From Rhizobium sullae (GTDB lineage Bacteria; Pseudomonadota; Alphaproteobacteria; Rhizobiales; Rhizobiaceae), in the NCBI RefSeq assembly GCF_900169785.1, contig NZ_FWER01000003.1, positions 143,883 to 207,882 of the forward strand: a stretch of DNA of 64,000 nucleotides, read 5' to 3'. The first letter of the stretch is position 1. Every line of letters begins with the position of its first letter. Positions 36,754 through 44,903 of the stretch are shown here, in pieces. Below the pieces are notes generated by a model that saw nothing but the letters and a program-made list of their open reading frames with translations, was not told the origin of the DNA and did no database searches. The position numbers were made by a program, and so were the translations under genes.

Positions 36754-37107
36754 TCAAAGTTCGACGAAGGTTTCAAAACCGCCGTAGATCAACCGCTTGC
36801 CATCAAAGACCGTTTTCCAATCATCGCCCTGCAGGCGTGGATCGGACATGACCTTGGCGACTATATCGTCGCGTTCTTTTCTCGATCCATAGACGATCCA
36901 GGAAAACACGACCACTTCATCCTCCTTGGCCATCACCGCACGCGGAAACGAGGTGAGTTCTCCATAGGGCACGTCATCGGCAAGGCACTCGACATATTTC
37001 TGTGCACCATGCTCCTTCCAGATCGAGCCGGCTAAATTCGACAGTTTCTTGTAAGCCTCGATATTGGCTTTCGGAACAGCCACCAGGAATCCGTCGATGT
37101 AAGGCAT
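36754..37107 (-). CDS. DUF1428 family protein
   Basis: The 117-residue protein has the DUF1428 pattern: MPYIDGFLVAVPKANIEAYK at the N-terminus, EVVVFSWIVYGSRKERD in the middle and FDGKRLIYGGFE at the end. This is a dimeric ferredoxin-like (ABM-type) fold of unknown function. It precedes the yjbQ gene by 12 nt on the same strand and is probably co-transcribed with it. Confidence 0.9.
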   Translation of the reverse strand: MPYIDGFLVAVPKANIEAYKKLSNLAGSIWKEHGAQKYVECLADDVPYGELTSFPRAVMAKEDEVVVFSWIVYGSRKERDDIVAKVMSDPRLQGDDWKTVFDGKRLIYGGFETFVEL

Positions 37108-37498
37108 TGTCGTTCTCCTATCTTCTGTTGACGATCATAGGACGAATAGCGGACGCAAAGGCCGACAGTCTCGATGAGAAAATATGCGTGATCCGACTAT
37201 GTTCCAGTCCTGCAGCGTCCCGGTCTTGGCGAGATCAGGGAAAAGACCCGTCCCCCGTCTGAAGGATCCGCTTGCTGACCGTGGCGAATGCGCAGGCGCA
37301 ATTTTGCGACTAATGGAACGATTGTTCCGATCGCGACAACGCGCTCAAATGCTCATTGAAAGAAAGCGTCAATGCGCCATTTTCTGGCGTAAACGGAATG
37401 GTGCATGGCAACTGAAAACATGCTCAATAGGCGTGCTGGCGGACGCGGTGCCGCGGCACCCGGGTTCACGTTACACCGCGACCAGAGGGAACAAGAAA
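37108..37498. promoter_or_regulatory. upstream region of the proXWV-type operon
   Basis: This divergent region of about 390 nt serves the leftward DUF1428 gene and the rightward transporter. No gene is supported on either strand; the in-frame extension upstream of the proX-type gene lacks family similarity. An AGAGGGA ribosome site lies just before the transporter start. I see no clear operator. Confidence 0.4.
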
Positions 37499-38497
37499 AT
37501 GAAAGCACTTTTGGCCTCAACCGTCCTTGCTGCCGGCCTGTTCGGCCTTGGGGGCGTGGCTTCGGCCGCCGAATGCGGAAATGTGACCATCGCAAGCATG
37601 AACTGGCAATCCGCCGAAGTTGCCGCAAACCTCGACAAGATCATCCTCGAGGAAGGCTATGGATGCACCGCCGAGATCGTCAGCGGCGATACGGTACCGA
37701 CGCTCACCTCCATGGCTGAAAAGGGTGAGCCGGACATCGCGCCGGAAGCCTGGGTCAGCCTTCAGCCGGAACTCGTGAAACGCGGCCTCGAAGGCGGCAA
37801 GGTGGTCGCTGCCGCGAAGATCCTTTCGGACGGCGCGATCCAGGGCTGGTGGATCCCCAAGTACATCGCTGAAGCGCATCCCGACATCAAGACGATCCCT
37901 GATCTCTTCAAGCATCCCGAACTCTTCCCCGCCCCGGAAGACAAGAGCAAGGGCGCCGTCTTCAATGGCCCGCAAGGCTGGGGCGGAACGGTCGTGACCT
38001 CGCAGCTCTTCAAGGCCTATGGCGGCGACAAGGCCGGGTTCACGCTGGTGGATACAGGCTCGGCAGCCGGCCTCGACGGCTCGATCGCCAAGGCCTACGA
38101 AGGCAAGCAGCCCTGGGTCGGCTACTACTGGGCCCCGACTTCCCTGCTCGGCAAATATGAAATGGTAAAGCTCGGCTACGGCGTTGAATATGATGCGGCG
38201 GAATGGAAGCGCTGTACCTCAGTTGCCGATTGCGCCGACCCGAAGCCGAACGCCTGGCCGGCTGACGACGTTCAGACGCTTGTGAGCAAGACATTCGCCG
38301 ATCGCGCCGGTCCTGCCATGGATTATCTCAACAAGCGCGCCTGGACGAACGATACCGTCAACAAGCTGATCGCCTGGATGACCGACAACCAGGCCACCGG
38401 CGAAGATGGCGCCAAGCACTTCCTCAAGGAAAATGAAGCCCTGTGGAAGGAATGGGTCTCTCCGGAGGTCGCCGAGAAGATCAAGGCTTCCCTCTGA
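37499..38497 (+). CDS. glycine-betaine/proline-type ABC transporter substrate-binding protein
   Basis: The 332-residue periplasmic protein has a signal peptide (KALLASTVLAAGLFGLGGVASA, mature AECGNV) and the OpuAC/ProX fold: TIASMNWQSAEVAANLDKII at the start, aromatic residues such as QGWWIPKYIAE and PWVGYYWAPTSL that would box a quaternary amine, and two Cys pairs. It delivers a betaine-, choline- or proline-betaine-like ligand to the permease encoded next. The ligand cannot be fixed from sequence. AGAGGGA before the ATG supports the start. Confidence 0.9.
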   Translation: MKALLASTVLAAGLFGLGGVASAAECGNVTIASMNWQSAEVAANLDKIILEEGYGCTAEIVSGDTVPTLTSMAEKGEPDIAPEAWVSLQPELVKRGLEGGKVVAAAKILSDGAIQGWWIPKYIAEAHPDIKTIPDLFKHPELFPAPEDKSKGAVFNGPQGWGGTVVTSQLFKAYGGDKAGFTLVDTGSAAGLDGSIAKAYEGKQPWVGYYWAPTSLLGKYEMVKLGYGVEYDAAEWKRCTSVADCADPKPNAWPADDVQTLVSKTFADRAGPAMDYLNKRAWTNDTVNKLIAWMTDNQATGEDGAKHFLKENEALWKEWVSPEVAEKIKASL

Positions 38498-38517
38498 TCC
38501 CCGATGATCCGCAAGCA

Positions 38518-38545
38518 GGCGGTGCCTTGACAGCACGGCACCGCC
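38518..38545 (+). promoter_or_regulatory. intercistronic stem-loop between proX- and proW-type genes
   Basis: GGCGGTGCC and GGCACCGCC form a perfect 9-bp stem with a 10-nt loop, 20 nt after the stop of the binding-protein gene. No T run follows, so it is more likely an mRNA-stabilising or attenuating hairpin. Such hairpins commonly raise the level of the binding protein over the membrane components in ABC operons. Confidence 0.65.
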
Positions 38546-38616
38546 CGCCCGATCTTTTCAAGCGACGGCCATAAGAAGAACAGGCCCGCCGCCGCTTTAG
38601 CCATGGGGAACGAGAC

Positions 38617-39504
38617 ATGGACTGGCTCTGGAAATTTCCAACAATGGATGCCGATACGCTGCGTATCTTGAAAAAGAACGTGGACGAAGGCTTTCGCGCT
38701 TTTACCCGCGCTTACGGCGACAGCATCGAAGGGCTGTTCAGCCCGCTGCAAAGCTTTCTGATCTGGGCTGAAAGGCTGCTCACCGGCGCGCCATGGCCGC
38801 TGGTGATCCTAATCGTCGCCGGCATTGCCTGGCTTGGGAGCCGCAATTGGAAGATCGTCATCGGCTGCGCCGCGACGCTTCTCCTGATCGGCTGGTTCGA
38901 CATGTGGGAAGACACGATGAAGACCGTTTCGATGATCTTCGTCTGCACTGTGATTTCAATCGCGATCGGCATTCCGATCGGCATCGGCATGTCGCGTTCC
39001 AACCGGCTCCAGAACGCCGTCAATCCGGTGCTCGACGTCATGCAGACCATGCCGAGCTTCGTCTATCTGATCCCCGTCGTCATGCTGCTCGGCATCGGCC
39101 GCGTGCCTGGGGTGATCGCCGTCGTTATTTACGCCTTGCCGCCGATGATACGCCTCACCAATCTCGGCATCCGCATGGTCGACAAGGACGTTCTCGAAGC
39201 GGCCGACGCCTTCGGCTCATCGAGCTGGCAGAAACTGCGCAACGTCCAGCTGCCGCTTGCCCTGCCGACCATCATGGCCGGCATCAACCAGACAATCATG
39301 ATGGCGCTCGCCATGGTGGTCATCGCCTCGATGATCGGCGTCCAGGGCCTTGGACAGCCAGTCCTCAAGGCCATCGCCAACCAGTACTTCACCCTCGGCG
39401 TCTTCAACGGTCTCGCCATCGTCGGCATCGCCATCATCTTCGACCGCATCAGCCAGGCCTATGGCCTCAGGCTGCAGAAGCACCGGGAAATCGTGCATGG
39501 CTAG
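38617..39504 (+). CDS. ProW-type ABC transporter permease
   Basis: The 295-residue permease has about six TM helices, an N-terminal amphipathic region, and the BPD transport motif EAADAFGSSSWQKLRNVQLP near 192-211 that docks on the ATPase. Its PSFVYLIPVVMLLGIGRVPG segment is typical of the ProW/OpuAB family. It forms the membrane channel for the betaine-type ligand. It overlaps the ATPase gene by 8 nt. Confidence 0.92.
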   Translation: MDWLWKFPTMDADTLRILKKNVDEGFRAFTRAYGDSIEGLFSPLQSFLIWAERLLTGAPWPLVILIVAGIAWLGSRNWKIVIGCAATLLLIGWFDMWEDTMKTVSMIFVCTVISIAIGIPIGIGMSRSNRLQNAVNPVLDVMQTMPSFVYLIPVVMLLGIGRVPGVIAVVIYALPPMIRLTNLGIRMVDKDVLEAADAFGSSSWQKLRNVQLPLALPTIMAGINQTIMMALAMVVIASMIGVQGLGQPVLKAIANQYFTLGVFNGLAIVGIAIIFDRISQAYGLRLQKHREIVHG

Positions 39505-40528
39505 CCAATCGATCGAAATACGCAATCTCTACAAGATCTTCGGTCCGCGTGGCGACGATTTCATCCAGGCGGTCACCAAGGGCATGTCGAAAACCGAGCT
39601 CAACAAGAAGCACGGGCACGTCCTCGGCCTCAAGGATATCAACATCTCGATCCCCGGCGGCAGCATCACCGTCATTATGGGGCTTTCCGGCTCCGGCAAG
39701 TCGACACTGATCCGCCACATCAACCGCCTGATCGACCCGACGGCCGGCGAAGTGCTCTATGGCGATACCGACATCTGCAAGATGGGCGAAGAGGAACTCC
39801 GCGAATTCCGCCGCCGCAGAACGGCGATGGTGTTCCAGAAGTTCGGCCTGCTGCCGCATCGCAACGTGCTGCAGAACACCGTCTACGGGCTAGAAATCCA
39901 GGGCGTCCCGAAGGCAGAACGCGAAGAGCGCGCCAATGTCTGGATCAAGCGCGTCGGCCTCGATGGCTTTGCCGGACATTACCCGAACCAGCTTTCGGGC
40001 GGCATGCAGCAGCGTGTCGGCCTGGCCCGCGCGCTCACCAACGACGCGGAGATCCTGCTGATGGACGAGGCCTTTTCCGCCCTCGACCCGCTGATCCGCG
40101 TCGATATGCAGGGCGTTCTGCTCGACCTGCAGAAGGAGTTGAAGAAGACGGTGGTCTTCATCACCCATGATCTCGATGAAGCATTGCGGCTTGGCGACAA
40201 GGTCGCCATTCTGCGCGATGGCGAGGTCATCCAGCAGGGAAGTGCGGCCGACATCGTGCTCAATCCCGCGGACGGCTACATCGAGGCCTTCGTCAAGGAA
40301 GTGAACCGCAGCCGCGTCATCCGGATCGAGGCGCTGATGGAACCGCTCAGCAATCCTGCAAGCGACACGGTGATCCGCATCCCCGGCCAATCGACGGTAG
40401 AGGAAGGAATGCGGATGATGACCGAAAGCAATGTCACCCACGCGACCGTCACCGGCGCCGACGGGCGGCCAGCCGGCCGCGTCTCGCTGGAAGGTCTCGT
40501 GCGCTGTCTTGTTGGGACGGAACGCTAG
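39497..40528 (+). CDS. ProV-type ABC transporter ATP-binding protein
   Basis: The 343-residue ATPase has Walker A GLSGSGKST near 60-68, Q-loop VFQKFGLLPH, signature LSGGMQQRVGLARAL near 165-179, Walker B EILLMDEAFSALDP near 184-197, H-loop near 221 and a C-terminal CBS-like region (VIRIPGQSTVEEGMRMM). In the ProV/OpuAA family the CBS domain senses ionic strength; here it is shortened to about one CBS module, so osmotic gating is uncertain. Translationally coupled to the permease. Confidence 0.92.
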   Translation: MASQSIEIRNLYKIFGPRGDDFIQAVTKGMSKTELNKKHGHVLGLKDINISIPGGSITVIMGLSGSGKSTLIRHINRLIDPTAGEVLYGDTDICKMGEEELREFRRRRTAMVFQKFGLLPHRNVLQNTVYGLEIQGVPKAEREERANVWIKRVGLDGFAGHYPNQLSGGMQQRVGLARALTNDAEILLMDEAFSALDPLIRVDMQGVLLDLQKELKKTVVFITHDLDEALRLGDKVAILRDGEVIQQGSAADIVLNPADGYIEAFVKEVNRSRVIRIEALMEPLSNPASDTVIRIPGQSTVEEGMRMMTESNVTHATVTGADGRPAGRVSLEGLVRCLVGTER

Positions 40529-40923
40529 AACTCGCCGGCCTCGGGCGCCTGCAGTTCCTCGATCGAATCCACGCGGTCCGGATAAAACGCCATGCGGTCC
40601 TTGATTTCACGCACCGCATCGTGCGGTTTTTCATAGGTCCAGATGGCGTTCTTCGAGCGCTCGCCGCCGGGCGTGATGCTGTAATAGGAGGCGTCGCCCT
40701 TGTACGGGCAATGCGTCGAATGATCGGTGCGTGCAAGCAGCGACATGTCGACGTCCTTACGCGGAATATACTGCACCGGCGGATAGGAGGCTTCGCGCAA
40801 TGTCAGCGCATCGCGCGTATCGGCAATGACGCGTCCGCCGAGCCTGACGACGACGCGCGCGGGATTGTGGTCTATGGTGATCGGATGATCAGGCCCGGGA
40901 ATCTTGATCGGCTTGTCTGACAT
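40525..40923 (-). CDS. DUF427 family protein
   Basis: The 132-residue protein has the DUF427 hallmarks: PARVVVRLGGRVIADTRDA, YIPRKDVDMSLL, STHCPYKGDASYYSI (the conserved H-C-P-Y-K-G segment) and a C-terminal KNAIWTYEKP strand. It is a small beta-barrel fold of unknown function. It is convergent with the transporter ATPase gene, overlapping its end by 4 nt. Confidence 0.9.
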   Translation of the reverse strand: MSDKPIKIPGPDHPITIDHNPARVVVRLGGRVIADTRDALTLREASYPPVQYIPRKDVDMSLLARTDHSTHCPYKGDASYYSITPGGERSKNAIWTYEKPHDAVREIKDRMAFYPDRVDSIEELQAPEAGEF

Positions 40924-40992
40924 GGGGTTCGCCTTCGAAAGATTGCACCGTCCTTAGATAGGGTCGTGTCTGGCGCTTCCCAAGGGGCGCCG

Positions 40993-41883
40993 TCACGCGC
41001 GCCGCACCCGGACAAGTGCGGAAAACCCGAGCCCCAGGATTGCGGCAAGCACGCAGGCGACGCCGAAAATCTGATGGAGGCCGACCGGTTCGCCGAGCAG
41101 CACGAAAGCGAGGATGACGGCTGAGACCGGGGCGATCGCCGTAAACAGCGAAGCCTCGCTGCCGCTGACGCGCTCGGCGCCTGCGTACCATAAAATGAAG
41201 CCGCCGACAGTCGGCACCAGCGCATAGTAGAGAACGGCCGAAAGCGCCGCTGCGGAAAACCCGCTTGCGGCATGGTTTTCGAAGAGAGCCGGAATACCGG
41301 CAACGAGGAAACCGATGCCGGTCATCAGCGATGACTGCGTGAGCGGCGGGATTTCGGTCCGCATGCGCTTGTTGAGAAGGATGAACAACCCTTCGCAGAC
41401 GACGGCGCCGAGGATCAGCGCATTGCCTGCCAGCGAGCCGCCTGCGGATGCACCCGGCGTCACCGCGATCGAGAATACGCCGAAAGCGGCGAGCGCGATG
41501 GCAACCAGCAGGAAGCGATGCGGCCTTTCGCCGAGAATGAGGATCGAGATCACCGCCGAGACGACCGGCAGCGTGCCAATGATGACGCCGGCATTTGCCG
41601 CCGACGTCAACTGCAGACCCGAGATCAGCAGCGTCGTATAGCCGACGCTGCCCGCCCCTGCCTGCGTCACGAGGATAAGCCAGTCGTGGCGCGACACCCT
41701 CGGCAGCCGCGATCGAGTGAGATGCATCAAAATCAGGAAAAAGGGGAAGGCTGCGGCGAAACGCAGCGCCGTCGCCGTGAACGGCGCAAGGCCGGACGCG
41801 ATGATCTTGCTGGCGATCACCGTGCTGCCGACGGTGATCATCGCCAGCGTCAGATAGATGTAGCCCTGAAATGCTCTTGTCAT
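40993..41883 (-). CDS. EamA/DMT-family transporter
   Basis: The 296-residue protein has ten predicted TM helices in two EamA repeats (about 10-135 and 150-285), with the second repeat ending LGEPVGLHQIFGVACVLAAI. DMT-superfamily members export amino acids, metabolites or drugs. It lies directly downstream of an AraC-type regulator on the same strand, which may control it. The internal ATG giving MTRAFQGYIYL is preferred; an upstream extension is hydrophilic and unlike the family. Confidence 0.88.
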   Translation of the reverse strand: MTRAFQGYIYLTLAMITVGSTVIASKIIASGLAPFTATALRFAAAFPFFLILMHLTRSRLPRVSRHDWLILVTQAGAGSVGYTTLLISGLQLTSAANAGVIIGTLPVVSAVISILILGERPHRFLLVAIALAAFGVFSIAVTPGASAGGSLAGNALILGAVVCEGLFILLNKRMRTEIPPLTQSSLMTGIGFLVAGIPALFENHAASGFSAAALSAVLYYALVPTVGGFILWYAGAERVSGSEASLFTAIAPVSAVILAFVLLGEPVGLHQIFGVACVLAAILGLGFSALVRVRRA

Positions 41884-41954
41884 GGGATCCTCCGTTTCGA
41901 TGAACGGAGAGAACCGCAAAGACGGCGAAGCTTCTTGAACGAAATTGCAGTTCG

Positions 41955-42761
41955 TCAGGCAAGCGCCCTGGCATAGACACGCGGCGACAGGCCGTATTTG
42001 GCGGTGAAGACACGTGTCATGTGACTCTGGTCGGCAAAGCCGCTGGCAAAGGCTGCCTCGGCAAGCGGCATGCCGGAAGCGATCAGACGGCGCGCCATGT
42101 GAATGCGGGCCTGGACGAGATAGGCATGCGGCGTCATGCCGGTCGCCTTTGCGAAACCGCGCAGCACCTGAAACCGGCTGAGGCCGCTTTCTCGCGCAAG
42201 ATCGGCGAGCGAGACGTTGGCGAGAGGATCATCGTCGATCAGGCTTTGCGCCTTGTGGATCGCGGCCGGCGCCATGCGCGCCACTTCCGGCATCGGCTGT
42301 TCGCGCATCACATCCGCAACAACGCCAAGGAGCAGTTCTTCGCGTGCAAGGTCATCCTGCGTGGAGCCGCTGGTGATTGCGGCAAAGAGGCTTGCGAAAC
42401 GCGCTGTAAGGGTGGCATTTTGAATAACGGGGCGCGGAATTTCCGAGCGCATCGCCCTGCCCTCGCCAGCGTCCTGCATGAGATCGCTGATGATCGTCGG
42501 ATCAAAATAAAGGATGCTCCACGACCGACCCTCCCCGATCGGCGCGCCGTCATGGACCTCGTTCGGATTGACGGTGATGAGGTCACCTGCTTCCGCCTCG
42601 ACCATGCCGCGCCCGCTCAGCGACTTCTGCGCGCCGGAGATAATCAGGCCGATGCCGAATTGTTCATGCGTATGCCGCGCGAAACTGTGGCGCGTTTCCG
42701 CCTCCACCGCCTCCACCCCGGCAATCGCCGAACGGCGCATCGTGAACTGACTTTTGGCCAC
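41955..42761 (-). CDS. AraC-family transcriptional regulator
   Basis: The 268-residue protein has an N-terminal cupin sensor domain (HTHEQFGIGLIISG, GDLITVNPNEVHDG) and two C-terminal helix-turn-helix units (SLADLARESGLSRFQVLRGF, then PLAEAAFASGFADQSHMTRV) with the family ending KYGLSPRVYARA. It probably activates the exporter gene located 71 nt downstream in response to a small molecule. Confidence 0.92.
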   Translation of the reverse strand: MAKSQFTMRRSAIAGVEAVEAETRHSFARHTHEQFGIGLIISGAQKSLSGRGMVEAEAGDLITVNPNEVHDGAPIGEGRSWSILYFDPTIISDLMQDAGEGRAMRSEIPRPVIQNATLTARFASLFAAITSGSTQDDLAREELLLGVVADVMREQPMPEVARMAPAAIHKAQSLIDDDPLANVSLADLARESGLSRFQVLRGFAKATGMTPHAYLVQARIHMARRLIASGMPLAEAAFASGFADQSHMTRVFTAKYGLSPRVYARALA

Positions 42762-42825
42762 GCAGCGTCTCCTTCCGGCCGGACTCTGCCAGCGGCAGGC
42801 GAAGCACGCAACATCTTTACCGAGA

Positions 42826-42987
42826 TCAGTGAAGGGTTTCAGGCCGGATTTCGTTGGAGAGAATTTTCAGGGCGTCTTCGAGCGCAGCGACCAGAATATC
42901 GGTCAGCTCATCACCCTTGTTTTCGAGGAACGCCAAGCTCACGGCCTCGTCTTGTGTTTCAAAGAAGTGCTGGATTTCGTTCGACAT
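42826..42987 (-). CDS. 53-aa small acidic protein
   Basis: The frame encodes MSNEIQHFFETQDEAVSL…RPETLH, acidic and helical, with an AGGA ribosome site 5 nt before this ATG (another ATG directly precedes it). No TM segment or motif is present. Codon use matches the neighbours, and the frame is closed by a TGA before the AraC start region. No family is recognised, but it looks like a real small gene. Confidence 0.55.
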   Translation of the reverse strand: MSNEIQHFFETQDEAVSLAFLENKGDELTDILVAALEDALKILSNEIRPETLH

Positions 42988-43073
42988 CATCGTCCTTTCA
43001 TTCACCGGAACATTCAGCGATGTAAGCAGGATTACGAGAAGTCACTTGCGCAGGGCTGACGTAGCCGGCGCCA

Positions 43074-44219
43074 TCAGTATTCCGGGAAGCCGCGGCTCCG
43101 CCACTGGCTGCTTGGAATCGGATCGCCGACATCGACGGCGAAGGACACGATCTTGGTCACTCCTTCATCGACCTCGCAGCGGAATTGAACGTCATACCAG
43201 CCCTCGCGCGTGCGGAAAGCGCCACGCCGAACGTCCAGCTTCGTGCCGCGCGGTAGCGCATAGGCTGGGACGATCACCGGATTGTAGGGGGGCGAGCCGT
43301 GAACCAGCTGCTCGCGAAGCTCGGTACTGCAAAGCTGGGCGGCCCGCCTGCTGCGCGGCAGGTTGCCCATGGCGGTTTTTGCCACGGGATCGTCGGTTGC
43401 ATTCTGCGAAAAGAGCGTCTTTGCTTCCTTTAGCTTTGTGGGCTTTTCAACCTTCGCCACTTCCGTCTGATCGGTGTTCGGCTTGTCCGCGAGCTTTGTC
43501 TGTTCGAAGCCGGTCTTGGAGCCGTTTTCCGCGCCAGCCGCAGGTCCGTTCTTCTCCGGATTGACAGCGGAGATATCCACCTGCGGCAGTTGGACGTCGT
43601 CCGGCACCGGATTTGCCGGTGGTTTGCCGGCGACGGGCGGCTTTGCTGCAACCGTCTCGGCCGGTTCCGGCTCCTCGGGTCTCGGCTCGTCCGGCGGAGT
43701 CACCGGTGGCTTGCCTGCTTCCGCTGAAGCATTGCCCGTTTCGGATTTGCGCGGGCCGCTATCCTTGTCGCCGTATTCGAAGACGGGTCTGAGAACTGGC
43801 ATGCTCTGTCCCTTCCCGTCCTTGTCGGCAGAATCGTTCTTGGCTTCAGACTTCGGCGGTTCGGACGGCTTTTCTTCCGGCTTGGCTTCCGGCGGCGCCG
43901 GAGGTGGTGGGGGCGGCGGAGGTGGTGGTGGCGCCGGCGGTTTCTGCTCGGCCTTCTCCTCGATCTTCGGCAGTTCGGGAGGCTTCTCAGCCGGCTTTTG
44001 TTCTTCCACCTTCTTTTCTTCGGCCTTCTTCTCCTCCGGCTGTTTTTCCTCGTCCGGCGGAGGCACGAGATCGACGTTCACCGTCTCCTCTTCTGGCGGC
44101 TGCGGAGCCTTCTCGGGCAGCTTCACCAGGAAAAACGCAACGACGGCAATATGCAGCGCGATCGAGGCTGTGACACCCCAACTGATTTCTCTCCAGCGCT
44201 TTCCGACGATCTTCTGCAT
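43074..44219 (-). CDS. DUF930-domain protein with TonB-like proline-rich linker
   Basis: The 381-residue protein has an N-terminal TM helix (SWGVTASIALHIAVVAFFLV), a very long linker rich in Pro, Glu and Lys with an unbroken run of about a dozen prolines near residue 95, and a globular C-terminal DUF930 domain (about 280-381, with two Cys: AAQLCSTELREQLVHG and VQFRCEVDEGVTKIVSF). The layout resembles TonB/TolA, spanning the periplasm. Its role is unknown; it is mainly rhizobial. The linker is probably length-variable. Confidence 0.85.
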   Translation of the reverse strand: MQKIVGKRWREISWGVTASIALHIAVVAFFLVKLPEKAPQPPEEETVNVDLVPPPDEEKQPEEKKAEEKKVEEQKPAEKPPELPKIEEKAEQKPPAPPPPPPPPPPPAPPEAKPEEKPSEPPKSEAKNDSADKDGKGQSMPVLRPVFEYGDKDSGPRKSETGNASAEAGKPPVTPPDEPRPEEPEPAETVAAKPPVAGKPPANPVPDDVQLPQVDISAVNPEKNGPAAGAENGSKTGFEQTKLADKPNTDQTEVAKVEKPTKLKEAKTLFSQNATDDPVAKTAMGNLPRSRRAAQLCSTELREQLVHGSPPYNPVIVPAYALPRGTKLDVRRGAFRTREGWYDVQFRCEVDEGVTKIVSFAVDVGDPIPSSQWRSRGFPEY

Positions 44220-44389
44220 GCCCGCGTATGATGCTCTCCGATAAGGTACGGATGTGGCCTTTTAAGGAGGCAGCATCAAGCCGTAAAACAAAAAAGTGCT
44301 TTGCCGCGCGACCAAGCGAAGGCCGCACGGCGGATGCTCCATATCTTTTCACCTTTACGAGGCTGCGATTCGCAGGCCGATCGCCACGG

Positions 44390-44683
44390 TTAGCCGAGCG
44401 AGCCTATGATTTCGCGATAGGCAGCCTCCGGAAACGCCTTCAGCGTTTTCGTGCGAACATTGCCGGCCGTCGCAAGCTGCAACGTGAACCGCGCCATCAC
44501 GGCGTCGTCCGGCGCCTCGCATATGGAGACCATGTCGTATTCACCCATCGTCAGAAAGAAATCCTTGAAGGAGCCGCCCATCTCGCCGAGCGCCTTCTTT
44601 GCCGCGTCCAGCCTTTTTGCCGAGTCGCGTGCACTGCGAACGCCTTGATCCGTCCAATTGATAAGCATGACGTAAGTGGTCAT
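44390..44683 (-). CDS. GYD-domain protein
   Basis: The 97-residue protein matches the GYD family (MTTYVMLINWTDQGVRSARD, then FFLTMGEYDMVSICEAPDDA), which forms a ferredoxin-like dimer. The name comes from the conserved Gly-(Glu)-Tyr-Asp segment, seen here as GEYD near 47-50. Function unknown; perhaps small-molecule binding. Confidence 0.9.
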   Translation of the reverse strand: MTTYVMLINWTDQGVRSARDSAKRLDAAKKALGEMGGSFKDFFLTMGEYDMVSICEAPDDAVMARFTLQLATAGNVRTKTLKAFPEAAYREIIGSLG

Positions 44684-44823
44684 TCCACACCTCCCTACGG
44701 AGGGTTTTGGTCCACGCAGGTATGTGGCGACCTTCGCTCACGCGCTGCGGCCGGTCCCGTCCCCCGTATCCTCCGGACTATACCATTGAGGCGCGCGGAA
44801 AGCGACGAAATGTCGGATGGCCC

Positions 44824-44857
44824 AAAAAGAAAAGAGCCGGGACCAACCCGGCTCTCC
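44824..44857 (-). terminator. Rho-independent terminator downstream of rpoD
   Basis: On the minus strand GAGCCGGG pairs with CCCGGCTC around a short loop and is followed by TTTTCTTTTT. It lies about 50 nt after the rpoD stop and would end that transcript. Confidence 0.85.
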
Positions 44858-44903
44858 TATCATCGATCGGTCACCGCACGGCTGCATCGCAGCCGGTACG
44901 GCT

